Source of the DNA: Bacteroidota bacterium
Lineage (GTDB): Bacteria; Bacteroidota; Bacteroidia; Bacteroidales; VadinHA17
DNA length: 31,100 nt
NCBI GenBank assembly: GCA_021816545.1
Contig: JAKAXP010000006.1
Span: forward strand, 1 to 31,100
Reading direction: 5' to 3'
Shown piece after piece: positions 14,545 to 21,906 of this stretch. The translations under genes and the position numbers were made by a program. The notes beneath the pieces were generated by a model. It had not been told where the DNA came from. It saw only the letters and a list, made by a program, of their open reading frames with translations, and made no database searches. Each line of letters opens with the position of its first letter. The first letter of the stretch is position 1.

Positions 14545-15089
14545 TGTACACGCCTGTTTTAAAGACCAAATACAAGAGTGAGATCACGCCTGCACTGATG
14601 AAGCAGTTCAATTACAAGACTGTGATGCAGGTGCCCCGTCTGGAAAAAATAGTCATCAACCAGGGACTTGGTCAGGCTATTGCCGACAAGAAACTGCTTG
14701 AAATGGGGCAGAAGGAGGTATCAGATATCGCCGGACAGAAGGCAGTACAGACAATCTCCAGGAAGGACATATCAAACTTCAAGCTCAGGAAGGCCATGCC
14801 TATAGGCGTGATGGTCACCCTCCGCAAAGACCGCATGTATGAGTTCCTTGAGAGACTCATCGCAGTAGCCCTGCCGCGTATACGTGACTTCAAGGGTGTC
14901 AGTGCAAAGCTTGACGGCCGCGGTAACTATACACTCGGCATCACCGAGCAGATCATATTCCCCGAGATTGACCTCGACAAGATCGCCAAGATCATGGGAC
15001 TGCAGATCACCTTCGTCACAACGGCTAAGAGTGACGAAGAGGCTTATGCCCTGCTTAAAGAATTCGGAATTCCCTTTAAAAACAAGTAA
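14544..15089 (+). CDS. rplE: 50S ribosomal protein L5
   Basis: L5 binds 5S rRNA in the central protuberance and contacts P-site tRNA. The 181-residue protein has VPRLEKIVINQGLGQA near the N-terminus, then RKAMPIGVMVTLRKDRMYEFLERLI, and the C-terminal GITEQIIFPEIDLDKI and VTTAKSDEEAYALLKEFGIPF. Length is typical. The start overlaps the rplX stop by one base. An AGGAG eight bases before the ATG is one of the few Shine-Dalgarno-like sequences in the run, though it also encodes L24. Confidence 0.98.
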   Translation: MYTPVLKTKYKSEITPALMKQFNYKTVMQVPRLEKIVINQGLGQAIADKKLLEMGQKEVSDIAGQKAVQTISRKDISNFKLRKAMPIGVMVTLRKDRMYEFLERLIAVALPRIRDFKGVSAKLDGRGNYTLGITEQIIFPEIDLDKIAKIMGLQITFVTTAKSDEEAYALLKEFGIPFKNK

Positions 15090-15101
15090 ACAGATCGGAA
15101 T

Positions 15102-15371
15102 ATGGCTAAGGAATCAATGAAGGCCCGCGAAGTCAAACGCGCAAAACTTGCCAAAAGGTATGCCGCAAAAAGGGCTGCTCTCAAAGCAGATGGCAATTAC
15201 ATTGCCCTGAGCACCCTCCCGCGCAACTCAAACCCCATCAGGCAGCGCAACAGGTGCAAGCTCACCGGCAGACCGAGAGGCTACATGAGACAGTTTGGCA
15301 TCAGCAGGATTACTTTCAGGGAGATGGCTTCTAAGGGGCTTATCCCGGGCGTAAGAAAAGCAAGCTGGTAA
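15102..15371 (+). CDS. rpsN: 30S ribosomal protein S14, zinc-independent form
   Basis: S14 is a late-assembling protein of the 30S head. The 89-residue sequence starts MAKESMKAREVKR and has the signature RNRCKLTGRPRGYMRQFGISRITFREMASKGLIPGVRKASW. It is the long form and has a single cysteine, so the CxxC...CxxC zinc site of the short S14 type is absent. It starts 12 bases after rplE; 35 bases of AT-rich sequence separate it from rpsH. Confidence 0.97.
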   Translation: MAKESMKAREVKRAKLAKRYAAKRAALKADGNYIALSTLPRNSNPIRQRNRCKLTGRPRGYMRQFGISRITFREMASKGLIPGVRKASW

Positions 15372-15406
15372 CAACCGAGATATAAACAAATTAATCAAAC
15401 TATAAG

Positions 15407-15802
15407 ATGACAGATCCAATAGCAGATTTTCTTACCAGGGTAAGGAATGCCATCAGAGCCGGCCATAAAGTGGTTGAGACACCGGCTACCGGCCTGACGA
15501 AGGATATCACACGGATACTTTACGACAAGGGATATATCCTCAGCTATAAGTTCATTGATGATGAACTGCAGGGAAAGATTAAAATAGCCCTGAAGTACAA
15601 CCCCAAGACCAAGCTGCCTGCTATCAAACAGATACAGAGGGTTAGCCGTCCGGGACTCAGGAGATATGCCGGCGTAGATGAACTCCCGCGTGTACTCAAC
15701 GGACTGGGAATTGCCATTCTCTCAACCTCAAGAGGTGTTATGACCGAAAAGGAGGCAGTGAAGGAGAATGTCGGAGGTGAAGTAATATGTTATGTTTACT
15801 AA
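15407..15802 (+). CDS. rpsH: 30S ribosomal protein S8
   Basis: S8 binds the central domain of 16S rRNA and in E. coli represses the spc operon. The 131-residue protein starts MTDPIADFLTRVRNAIRAGH and ends in the C-terminal rRNA-binding block, with GLGIAILSTSRGVMTEKEA followed by GGEVICYVY. The STSRGVMT motif is intact. Standard length. Whether it autoregulates here cannot be read from the sequence; no obvious S8-site mimic was identified before rplE. Confidence 0.98.
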   Translation: MTDPIADFLTRVRNAIRAGHKVVETPATGLTKDITRILYDKGYILSYKFIDDELQGKIKIALKYNPKTKLPAIKQIQRVSRPGLRRYAGVDELPRVLNGLGIAILSTSRGVMTEKEAVKENVGGEVICYVY

Positions 15803-15804
15803 AC

Positions 15805-15810
15805 AGGAGG
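15805..15810 (+). promoter_or_regulatory. Perfect Shine-Dalgarno sequence before rplF
   Basis: AGGAGG lies in the 15-base gap between rpsH and rplF, seven bases before the ATG at 15818. It is the only complete, non-coding Shine-Dalgarno core seen in front of a gene in this ribosomal run, where other starts have AT-rich leaders. Confidence 0.75.
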
Positions 15811-15817
15811 AAGTATA

Positions 15818-16372
15818 ATGTCACGAATAGGAAAATTACCTGTAAACCTGCCATCTGGCGTCACCATCACGGTGAGTGACGACAACCTGGTCAGTGTTAA
15901 AGGCCCCCTGGGAACCCTGTCACAGAAGGTTGACAGTGATATCAAAGTGGAGGTGGAGAATAATACTATTATACTGTCAAGACCCAATGACGAGAAGCGC
16001 CTTAAGTCGCTTCACGGACTCTACCGTGCACTCATCGCCAACATGGTGGTGGGCGTTTCAAAAGGCTACCGCAAGGACCTTGAGCTTGTTGGCGTGGGCT
16101 ACCGTGCCGAAGCCAATGGCCAGCGCCTTGAGTTGAGCCTCGGTTACTCTCATGATATTATCATGGAACTGCCGCAGGAGATAAAGGTTGAAACCAAAAC
16201 CGAAAAGAGGAGCAACCCGGTCATCACTCTCTCCAGCATTGACAAGCAGCTCATCGGACATGTCGCGGCCAAGATCAGGTCACTGCGTCCGCCTGAGCCG
16301 TACAAGGGCAAGGGTATCAAATTCGTGGGCGAACAGCTCAGGAGAAAGGCCGGAAAATCGGCTGGTGTGTAA
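15818..16372 (+). CDS. rplF: 50S ribosomal protein L6
   Basis: L6 sits near the factor-binding site, next to the sarcin-ricin loop. The 184-residue protein has the two repeated alpha/beta domains of the family. It starts MSRIGKLPVNLPSGV and contains VGVSKGYRKDLELVGVGYRA at the domain boundary. The signature PEPYKGKGIKFVGEQLRRKAGKS lies at the C-terminus. The length is slightly above the E. coli 177. It is unusual in having a perfect AGGAGG before its ATG. Confidence 0.98.
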   Translation: MSRIGKLPVNLPSGVTITVSDDNLVSVKGPLGTLSQKVDSDIKVEVENNTIILSRPNDEKRLKSLHGLYRALIANMVVGVSKGYRKDLELVGVGYRAEANGQRLELSLGYSHDIIMELPQEIKVETKTEKRSNPVITLSSIDKQLIGHVAAKIRSLRPPEPYKGKGIKFVGEQLRRKAGKSAGV

Positions 16373-16392
16373 CATGATTAAATATTGAAGTC

Positions 16393-16752
16393 ATGGCTTT
16401 ATCAAAGACAGAAAAAAGAGAAAAGATTAAACTGAGAATCCGCAAGCGGATCAGGGGAACGGCCGAAAAACCCAGGGTGGCGGTCTTCCGCAGCAACAAA
16501 CAGATATATGCCCAGGCAGTTGACGATGTTAACGGCCTGACACTGGCATCCGCATCTTCAAGGGAGAAGGAGATAGCCTCCGTCACCGGGAAAAAGAAGA
16601 GCGAGGTGGCTGTGCTGGTAGGAAAGCGCTTTGCCGCAGTATGCAGGGAGAAGGGCATTGAGACCGTTGTCTTTGACAGAAGCGGATACCAGTATCATGG
16701 CAGGATTAAATCATTAGCTGACGGAGCTCGCGAAGGCGGCTTAAAATTCTAA
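16393..16752 (+). CDS. rplR: 50S ribosomal protein L18
   Basis: L18 binds 5S rRNA with L5. The 119-residue protein has a basic N-terminus (KTEKREKIKLRIRKRIRGT), the conserved PRVAVFRSNKQIYAQAVDDVNG, and ends FDRSGYQYHGRIKSLADGAREGGLKF, the family signature. Standard length. It begins 20 bases after rplF and ends five bases before rpsE, in the usual rplF-rplR-rpsE order. Confidence 0.98.
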   Translation: MALSKTEKREKIKLRIRKRIRGTAEKPRVAVFRSNKQIYAQAVDDVNGLTLASASSREKEIASVTGKKKSEVAVLVGKRFAAVCREKGIETVVFDRSGYQYHGRIKSLADGAREGGLKF

Positions 16753-16757
16753 TCAGT

Positions 16758-17273
16758 ATGGCATACGGAATAAAGAGAGTAAAAAACAGCGATCTTGAAC
16801 TTACCGACAGGCTGGTAAGCATCCAGAGAGTAACCAAAGTAACCAAGGGCGGACGGACCTTCAGCTTCTCAGCCATCGTTGTTGTCGGCGATGAGAAAGG
16901 GATCGTGGGTCACGGCCTCGGTAAGGCAAGTGAAGTGACAACCGCTATCGCCAAGGGCATCGAGGACGCCAAGAAAAACCTCATCAAGGTACCGGTACAC
17001 AAGGGAACCATACCTCATGAGCAGTACGGCAAGTTCGGCGGGGCATACGTCTTCATCAAGCCCGCAACAGAAGGTACAGGTATCAAGGCCGGTGGTGCTA
17101 TGCGTGCCGTCCTTGAGAGCGTAGGTGTAAAGAACGTGCTTGCCAAGTCAAAGGGCTCCTCAAACCCCCACAACCTGGTCAAGGCAACCATAGCCGCACT
17201 GCTTGAACTGCGTGATGCCAGCACAGTGGCTGACCACAGGGGAGTGACATTGGAAAAAGTGTTTAACGGTTAG
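16758..17273 (+). CDS. rpsE: 30S ribosomal protein S5
   Basis: S5 contributes to decoding fidelity and mRNA unwinding at the entry site. The 171-residue protein has the double-stranded-RNA-binding-like N-terminal half with KVTKGGRTFSFSAIVVVGDEKG and GHGLGKASEV. The C-terminal half has the loop TGIKAGGAMRAVLESVGVKNVLAKSKGSSNPHN. The KGGR/FSF loop associated with spectinomycin binding has no visible deletion. It is followed by rpmD after 15 bases. Confidence 0.98.
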   Translation: MAYGIKRVKNSDLELTDRLVSIQRVTKVTKGGRTFSFSAIVVVGDEKGIVGHGLGKASEVTTAIAKGIEDAKKNLIKVPVHKGTIPHEQYGKFGGAYVFIKPATEGTGIKAGGAMRAVLESVGVKNVLAKSKGSSNPHNLVKATIAALLELRDASTVADHRGVTLEKVFNG

Positions 17274-17288
17274 TAATAACAGATTATC

Positions 17289-17468
17289 ATGGCAAAAGTC
17301 AGAATAACCCAGATAAAGAGCAAGATAGGCCAGCCCGAGTCACAGAAGAAGATCCTTACGGCACTGGGTATAAGAAAGATGCACCAGACTGTTGAGCACG
17401 AAGATACGCCCCAGATAATGGGTATGGTCAACAAGCTGAAACACCTGGTCAAGGTAGAGAAACTCTAA
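17289..17468 (+). CDS. rpmD: 50S ribosomal protein L30
   Basis: This 59-residue gene lies between rpsE and rplO, the conserved position of L30. The translation starts MAKVRITQIKSKIGQPESQK, followed by LTALGIRKMHQTVEHEDTPQIMGMV and LVKVE, which is the L30 family signature (LGLR/K...V...D.P...GM). L30 packs into domain II of 23S rRNA. ATG at 17289, TAA at 17466-17468. Small but fully supported by family pattern and context. Confidence 0.96.
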   Translation: MAKVRITQIKSKIGQPESQKKILTALGIRKMHQTVEHEDTPQIMGMVNKLKHLVKVEKL

Positions 17469-17495
17469 GGTATTAACAGCATTATATATTTCGCT

Positions 17496-17942
17496 ATGGA
17501 TTTAAGCAATTTGAAACCGGCTCCCGGTTCGGTCAAAAGAGAAAAGCGCATCGGACGAGGCGAGGGATCAGGCCACGGTGGCACATCAACCCGCGGTCAC
17601 AAGGGTGCCAAGTCACGCTCCGGCTACAGCAGGAAGATAGGCTTTGAAGGCGGCCAGATGCCCCTCCAGAGAAGAGTGCCGAAATCGGGCTTTAAAAATA
17701 TAAACCGCGTTGAGTTCAAGGCTATAAACTTAAGTACTCTCGAGGCTCTCGCAGCAAAGCTTGACACTGAACGCATTGATTTCCAGACACTGCTTACCGC
17801 AGGGCTGGTCAACAAGAATGCACTGGTGAAGATACTCGGCAAGGGTACTCTCACAAGGAAGCTTGAGGTTCATGCCCACGCTTTCAGCAAATCAGCACAG
17901 GCAGCAATAGAAGCAAATCAGGGAACCGCAGTTAAACTGTAA
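17496..17942 (+). CDS. rplO: 50S ribosomal protein L15
   Basis: L15 is a late-assembly protein with a long basic N-terminal tail threading into 23S rRNA. The 148-residue protein starts MDLSNLKPAPGSVKREKRIGRGEGSGHGGTSTRGHKGAKSRSG, the family's glycine- and basic-rich arm, then GFEGGQMPLQRRVPKSGFKN. The globular C-terminus ends SKSAQAAIEANQGTAVKL. Standard length. It lies three bases before secY, an order (rplO-secY) found in most bacteria. Confidence 0.98.
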   Translation: MDLSNLKPAPGSVKREKRIGRGEGSGHGGTSTRGHKGAKSRSGYSRKIGFEGGQMPLQRRVPKSGFKNINRVEFKAINLSTLEALAAKLDTERIDFQTLLTAGLVNKNALVKILGKGTLTRKLEVHAHAFSKSAQAAIEANQGTAVKL

Positions 17943-17945
17943 GGT

Positions 17946-19274
17946 ATGAAATTCATTCAGACCATAAAGAACATTTTCAAGATCGAGGACCTGAGAGCAA
18001 GGATCCTCTATACTCTTGCAATCGTGGCACTGTACCGTCTGGGCAAGTATATCACCCTGCCGGGAATTGACCCGTCAATGTTAGAGAACCTGCGCAGCCA
18101 GACATCATCAGGCATCATGGGCCTCCTTGACATGTTCTCAGGCGGAGCCTTTTCGAAGGCTTCTGTTTTTGCTCTCGGGATCATGCCCTACATCTCCGCC
18201 TCAATCGTTATCCAGCTGCTGGGTATTGTTTTCCCCTACTTCCAGAAACTTCAGAAGGAGGGTGAGAGCGGCAGGCGCAAGATGAACCAGTACACCCGTT
18301 ACCTCACAGTGGGTATCCTTATATTACAGGCCCCCACATACCTTGCAAACCTTCATGCCATTCTGCCCGCAGGTGCATTTGTGCTCCAGGGATGGTTCTT
18401 CAGGGTCTCCTCAGTGATCATCCTGACAGCAGGAACCATCTTTGTAATGTGGCTTGGTGAGAAGATCACCGACAAGGGTATCGGAAACGGTATCTCACTT
18501 ATAATCATGGTTGGGATCCTTGCACGCTTCCCGCACTCATTCATCTTTGAGACCGGAGCACGCATGAACGGTTCCGGTGGTCTCGTGGCTCTGCTCGTTG
18601 AGATAGTATTCCTCTTTGCTGTTATACTCGGTTCAGTGCTCCTTGTACAGGGCACACGCCGTATACCTGTCCAGTATGCAAGACGCATTGTGGGCAACAA
18701 GCAGTACGGAGGTGTCAGACAATATATACCCCTCAAGGTGAACGCAGCCGGCGTTATGCCTATCATCTTCGCCCAGGCGATAATGATGCTGCCGGTTATA
18801 TTCGCTGGTTTCAGGGAATCAGGATCAGGTTTCGTGGTTGCATTTACAAACATGTACGGATTCTGGTACAACATGATGACGGCCATCCTCATCATCCTCT
18901 TCACCTATTTCTATACCGCGGTTACTGTTAACCCCGTGCAGATGGCTGAAGACATGAAGAAGAACGGCGGCTTCATCCCCGGCATCAAACCGGGCCGCAA
19001 GACTGTTGAGTTCCTTGATACCATCATGTCACGCATCACCCTTCCGGGTTCAATATTCCTCGCAATAATTGCAATACTTCCCGCCTTCGCCGTCAACTTC
19101 GGCGTAAGCGGTGAGTTTGCCCAGTTCTTCGGCGGCACCTCCCTGCTTATCCTGGTGGGTGTTGTGCTTGACACTCTGCAGCAGATTGAAAGCCATCTGC
19201 TTATGCGCCACTATGACGGCCTCATGAAGTCAGGACGCGTCAAGGGCAGGACCGGAGCCGTGACGGCTATTTAA
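17946..19274 (+). CDS. secY: Protein translocase subunit SecY
   Basis: SecY is the channel of the Sec translocon in the inner membrane. The 442-residue protein has the expected ten hydrophobic segments. It has the N-terminal GKYITLPGID, a plug-region segment after SQTSSGIMGLLDMFSGGAFSKASVFALGIMPYISASI, GKGIGNGISLII near the middle, and VNPVQMAEDMKKNGGFIPGIKPG in the C-terminal cytoplasmic loop that contacts SecA and ribosomes. The stop overlaps the following ATG by one base (TAATG). As in other Bacteroidota, adk is not between secY and map. Confidence 0.98.
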   Translation: MKFIQTIKNIFKIEDLRARILYTLAIVALYRLGKYITLPGIDPSMLENLRSQTSSGIMGLLDMFSGGAFSKASVFALGIMPYISASIVIQLLGIVFPYFQKLQKEGESGRRKMNQYTRYLTVGILILQAPTYLANLHAILPAGAFVLQGWFFRVSSVIILTAGTIFVMWLGEKITDKGIGNGISLIIMVGILARFPHSFIFETGARMNGSGGLVALLVEIVFLFAVILGSVLLVQGTRRIPVQYARRIVGNKQYGGVRQYIPLKVNAAGVMPIIFAQAIMMLPVIFAGFRESGSGFVVAFTNMYGFWYNMMTAILIILFTYFYTAVTVNPVQMAEDMKKNGGFIPGIKPGRKTVEFLDTIMSRITLPGSIFLAIIAILPAFAVNFGVSGEFAQFFGGTSLLILVGVVLDTLQQIESHLLMRHYDGLMKSGRVKGRTGAVTAI

Positions 19275-19291
19275 TGCGATTTCGTTCTTTG

Positions 19292-20068
19292 ATGATCTAT
19301 ATTAAGACGGATGCAGAAGTAGAGTTACTGAGAGAAGCCAACCAGCTGGTCTCAAAGACTCTTGCGGAAGTAGCCGTGCATATCAGGCCGGGTGTGACAA
19401 CCCGCCAGCTTGACTCGATAGCCGAAGAGTTTATCCGTGATCACGGTGCCCTTCCAGCCTTCAAGGGATATGCCGGGTTTCCTAATACCCTCTGCACATC
19501 TGTCAACGACGAGGTGGTACACGGAATACCTTCAGACCATGCACTCAGTGAGGGCGACATAATATCAGTCGACTGCGGGGTGATACTGAACGGGTTCTAC
19601 GGTGACAGTGCCTTCACCTTCCCGGTGGGAGAGGTGAAACCTGAGATACTGCGCCTTCTCGAATACACCAGGGCCTCCCTTGAGGCAGGAGTGAAGCAGG
19701 CCATAGCCGGCAACCGCGTGGGAGACATTTCGCACGCAGTGCAGACAAAGGCTGAAAGCGGAGGTTACTCCGTGGTGCGCACACTGGTGGGGCACGGAAT
19801 AGGGAAGCATCTTCATGAGGGTCCCGAGGTGCCCAATTTCGGGAGACGCGGATCTGGCACGAGACTTGACAGGAACCTGGTCATCTGTATTGAACCGATG
19901 ATCAACATGGGTACCAAAAACACCCGCACTGACAGTGACGGGTGGACAGTCAGGACAGGTGACGGCAAACCGTCTGCACATTTTGAATATGCTGTTGCGG
20001 TCAGGGATGGCAGTGCCGACCTGCTCTCAACATTTGAATATATAGAGGAAGTATTAACAAAGAGGTAA
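19292..20068 (+). CDS. map: Methionine aminopeptidase, type I
   Basis: This enzyme removes the N-terminal methionine from nascent proteins using two metal ions. All ligand motifs are present: the substrate-side histidine in VVHGIP, aspartates in SVDCG and GDSAF, the histidine in GHGIGKHLHEGPEVPN, and glutamates in CIEPMINMG and HFEYAVAV. No N-terminal zinc extension is present, so it is the short bacterial class. The frame is open from ATG 19274, which overlaps the secY stop. I chose ATG 19292 because MIYIKTDAEVELLREANQLV matches the family start; the upstream MRFRSL adds nothing conserved but its TAATG overlap keeps it possible. Confidence 0.95.
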   Translation: MIYIKTDAEVELLREANQLVSKTLAEVAVHIRPGVTTRQLDSIAEEFIRDHGALPAFKGYAGFPNTLCTSVNDEVVHGIPSDHALSEGDIISVDCGVILNGFYGDSAFTFPVGEVKPEILRLLEYTRASLEAGVKQAIAGNRVGDISHAVQTKAESGGYSVVRTLVGHGIGKHLHEGPEVPNFGRRGSGTRLDRNLVICIEPMINMGTKNTRTDSDGWTVRTGDGKPSAHFEYAVAVRDGSADLLSTFEYIEEVLTKR

Positions 20069-20072
20069 GTAT

Positions 20073-20291
20073 ATGGCCAAACAACCATCAATAGAGATTG
20101 ACGGAACGATCATCGAGGCGCTCTCAAACGCGATGTTCAGGGTCAGGCTCGAAAACGGACATATCATCACCGCACATATCTCCGGGAAGATGAGGATGCA
20201 TTATATAAAGATCCTGCCCGGTGACAAGGTGAAGGTTGAAATGTCGCCCTATGACCTTACCAAAGGAAGAATAACGTTCAGGTTTAAATAG
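20073..20291 (+). CDS. infA: Translation initiation factor IF-1
   Basis: IF-1 binds the 30S A site during initiation and cooperates with IF-2 and IF-3. The 72-residue protein is a single OB fold with the family signature: IEIDGTIIEALSNAMFRVRLENGHIITAHISGKMRMHYIKILPGDKVKVEMSPYDLTKGRITFRFK is split by the usual GKMR and SPYDL motifs. Length is exactly the bacterial standard. It starts four bases after map and is preceded by AGAGG. It lies before rpmJ, the conserved bacterial order. Confidence 0.97.
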   Translation: MAKQPSIEIDGTIIEALSNAMFRVRLENGHIITAHISGKMRMHYIKILPGDKVKVEMSPYDLTKGRITFRFK

Positions 20292-20305
20292 AAAATAAGA
20301 CTGCG

Positions 20306-20422
20306 ATGAAAGTAAGAGCATCAGTGAAAAAGCGTTCAGCCGACTGTAAGATAGTAAGGCGTAATGGGCGTCTGTATGTGATAAATAAGAAAAATCCCAA
20401 GTTCAAGCAGAGGCAGGGATAA
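20306..20422 (+). CDS. rpmJ: 50S ribosomal protein L36, zinc-independent form
   Basis: A 38-residue frame from ATG 20306 to TAA 20420-20422 gives MKVRASVKKR at the start and KKNPKFKQRQG at the end, the unmistakable L36 pattern. Only one cysteine (residue 14) remains, and the CxxC...CxxxxH zinc ligands are gone, so this is the C-minus form. L36 is a very small late-assembly protein of the large subunit. It lies between infA and rpsM as in most bacteria. Confidence 0.95.
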   Translation: MKVRASVKKRSADCKIVRRNGRLYVINKKNPKFKQRQG

Positions 20423-20429
20423 ATTTGAT

Positions 20430-20437
20430 TAACTTTG
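20430..20437 (+). promoter_or_regulatory. Candidate internal promoter upstream of rpsM
   Basis: TAACTTTG is an exact match to the Bacteroidota -7 consensus TAnnTTTG and lies in the 37-base gap between rpmJ and rpsM. Transcription would start near 20443, giving a leader of about 17 bases before the rpsM ATG. No clear TTTG was seen at the -33 position, which falls inside rpmJ codons. It would let the alpha operon (rpsM to rplQ) be transcribed separately. Confidence 0.5.
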
Positions 20438-20459
20438 CACTTCAAATTAAAAGAGGTAT

Positions 20460-20837
20460 ATGGCACGTATTAATGGGGTAGACCTACCAAGGAACAAGCA
20501 GGGCGAAGTAGCTCTCACCTATATCTATGGCGTCGGGCGGAGCACCGCACAGAAAGTGCTTGACAGGGCCGGCGTTGACCGTCACATGAAGGTCGAGGAA
20601 TGGAATGACGATAACATAAATGCTATCCGTCAGATCCTCGCTGAGAACTACAAGCTCGAGGGTGAACTTCGTTCCGAAACGCAGCTTAACATCAAGCGAC
20701 TGATGGATATCGGTTGCTATCGCGGCATACGTCACCGCATCGGACTGCCGGTAAGGGGCCAGAGCACCAAGAACAACGCCCGTACCCGCAAAGGACGCAA
20801 GAAGACCGTGGCAAACAAGAAAAAAGCTACTAAATAA
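20460..20837 (+). CDS. rpsM: 30S ribosomal protein S13
   Basis: S13 lies in the 30S head, bridging to the large subunit and touching the P-site tRNA. The 125-residue protein starts MARINGVDLPRNKQGEVALTYIYGVG with the helix-two-turn-helix core. It has the signature YRGIRHRIGLPVRGQSTKNNARTRKG, followed by a lysine-rich tail KKTVANKKKATK. Standard length. It is preceded by a perfect -7 promoter element and by AGAGG. Confidence 0.98.
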   Translation: MARINGVDLPRNKQGEVALTYIYGVGRSTAQKVLDRAGVDRHMKVEEWNDDNINAIRQILAENYKLEGELRSETQLNIKRLMDIGCYRGIRHRIGLPVRGQSTKNNARTRKGRKKTVANKKKATK

Positions 20838-20844
20838 GTAATAT

Positions 20845-21234
20845 ATGGCAAAGAAGACTGGGACATTAAAGAAGAAGGTCGTAAAAGTTGAACCCGTGGG
20901 GCAGGCTCACGTTCATTCGTCATTTAACAATATAATAATAAGCCTTACAAACAGCACCGGCCAGGTTATCTCCTGGGCCTCTGCAGGCAAGATGGGATTC
21001 AAGGGTTCGAAGAAGAACACCCCCTATGCAGCACAGATGGCCGCTGAAGAGTGCACCAAGGTTGCTTTTGAACTTGGTCTCCGCAAGGTAAAGGTATACG
21101 TCAAGGGACCCGGCTCAGGCCGTGAATCAGCCATCCGTGCCATATCAAACAGCGGAGTGGAAGTGACTGAAATAGTTGACGTTACACCAATGCCTCACAA
21201 CGGTTGCCGTCCCCCTTCACGCAGGAGGGTTTAA
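20845..21234 (+). CDS. rpsK: 30S ribosomal protein S11
   Basis: S11 forms part of the 30S platform by the Shine-Dalgarno/anti-Shine-Dalgarno cleft. The 129-residue protein carries VGQAHVHSSFNNIIISLTN, SAGKMGFKGSKKNTPYAAQMAAE, VKGPGSGRESAIRAI, and the universal C-terminal VTPMPHNGCRPPSRRRV. Standard length. It starts seven bases after rpsM; the 44 bases after it, before rpsD, are AT-rich with no recognisable structure. Confidence 0.98.
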   Translation: MAKKTGTLKKKVVKVEPVGQAHVHSSFNNIIISLTNSTGQVISWASAGKMGFKGSKKNTPYAAQMAAEECTKVAFELGLRKVKVYVKGPGSGRESAIRAISNSGVEVTEIVDVTPMPHNGCRPPSRRRV

Positions 21235-21278
21235 CAGGCTAGCATTAACACTGTTCAAAACGATAAACATTACATATA

Positions 21279-21887
21279 ATGGCAAGATATACAGGACCCA
21301 GATCAAGAATAGCCAGGAAGTTCGGAGAGCCTATTTTCGGCCCTGACAAATACCTCGACAGGAAGAGCTTCCCTCCCGGCCAGCACGGTCTGAGCAAAAA
21401 GAGAAAAAAGACATCTGAATACGGGGTACAGCTCCGCGAGAAGCAGAAGGTGAAATATACATACGGCCTCCTTGAGCGCCAGTTCCGCAACTTCTTCGAG
21501 AAGGCAGCCGCCGCCTCGGGAGTAACAGGCCTTGTGCTGCTCCAGCTCCTCGAATCACGCCTTGACAACGTGGTTTACCGCCTCGGCGTCGCCCCGACAA
21601 GGGCTGCTGCACGCCAGCTGGTTTCACACCGCCATATTACAGTCAACGGCAATGTTGTTAATATCCCGTCATTCATCCTTCGCCCGGGCGATATAATCGG
21701 TGTTCGCGAAAAATCCAAATCTCTCGAAATCATCACCGAATGCCTCGGCGCCAACCGCCGCTCAAAACTGGCATGGCTCGAGTGGGATGACACACAGATG
21801 GCCGGAAAATACATGAGCGTCCCTGAACGTACCGAGATACCGGAAGATATCAAGGAACAGCTTATCGTTGAACTTTACTCGAAGTAA
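21279..21887 (+). CDS. rpsD: 30S ribosomal protein S4, zinc-independent form
   Basis: S4 nucleates 30S assembly and in E. coli represses the alpha operon. The 202-residue protein starts MARYTGPRSRIARKFGEPIFG and has PPGQHG, then RQFRNFFEKA. An S4 RNA-binding domain follows, starting LLQLLESRLDNVVYRLG with RQLVSHRHITVNG. The N-terminal four-cysteine zinc knuckle of some S4 proteins is absent. Standard length. rpoA follows after 19 bases. Confidence 0.98.
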   Translation: MARYTGPRSRIARKFGEPIFGPDKYLDRKSFPPGQHGLSKKRKKTSEYGVQLREKQKVKYTYGLLERQFRNFFEKAAAASGVTGLVLLQLLESRLDNVVYRLGVAPTRAAARQLVSHRHITVNGNVVNIPSFILRPGDIIGVREKSKSLEIITECLGANRRSKLAWLEWDDTQMAGKYMSVPERTEIPEDIKEQLIVELYSK

Positions 21888-21906
21888 TAAAAGTAATAAT
21901 ATTCAT

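Noticed and set aside
21868..21906. N-terminal extension of rpoA into rpsD
   Set aside because: The 13 extra residues overlap rpsD and precede the conserved family start MAILAFQKP.
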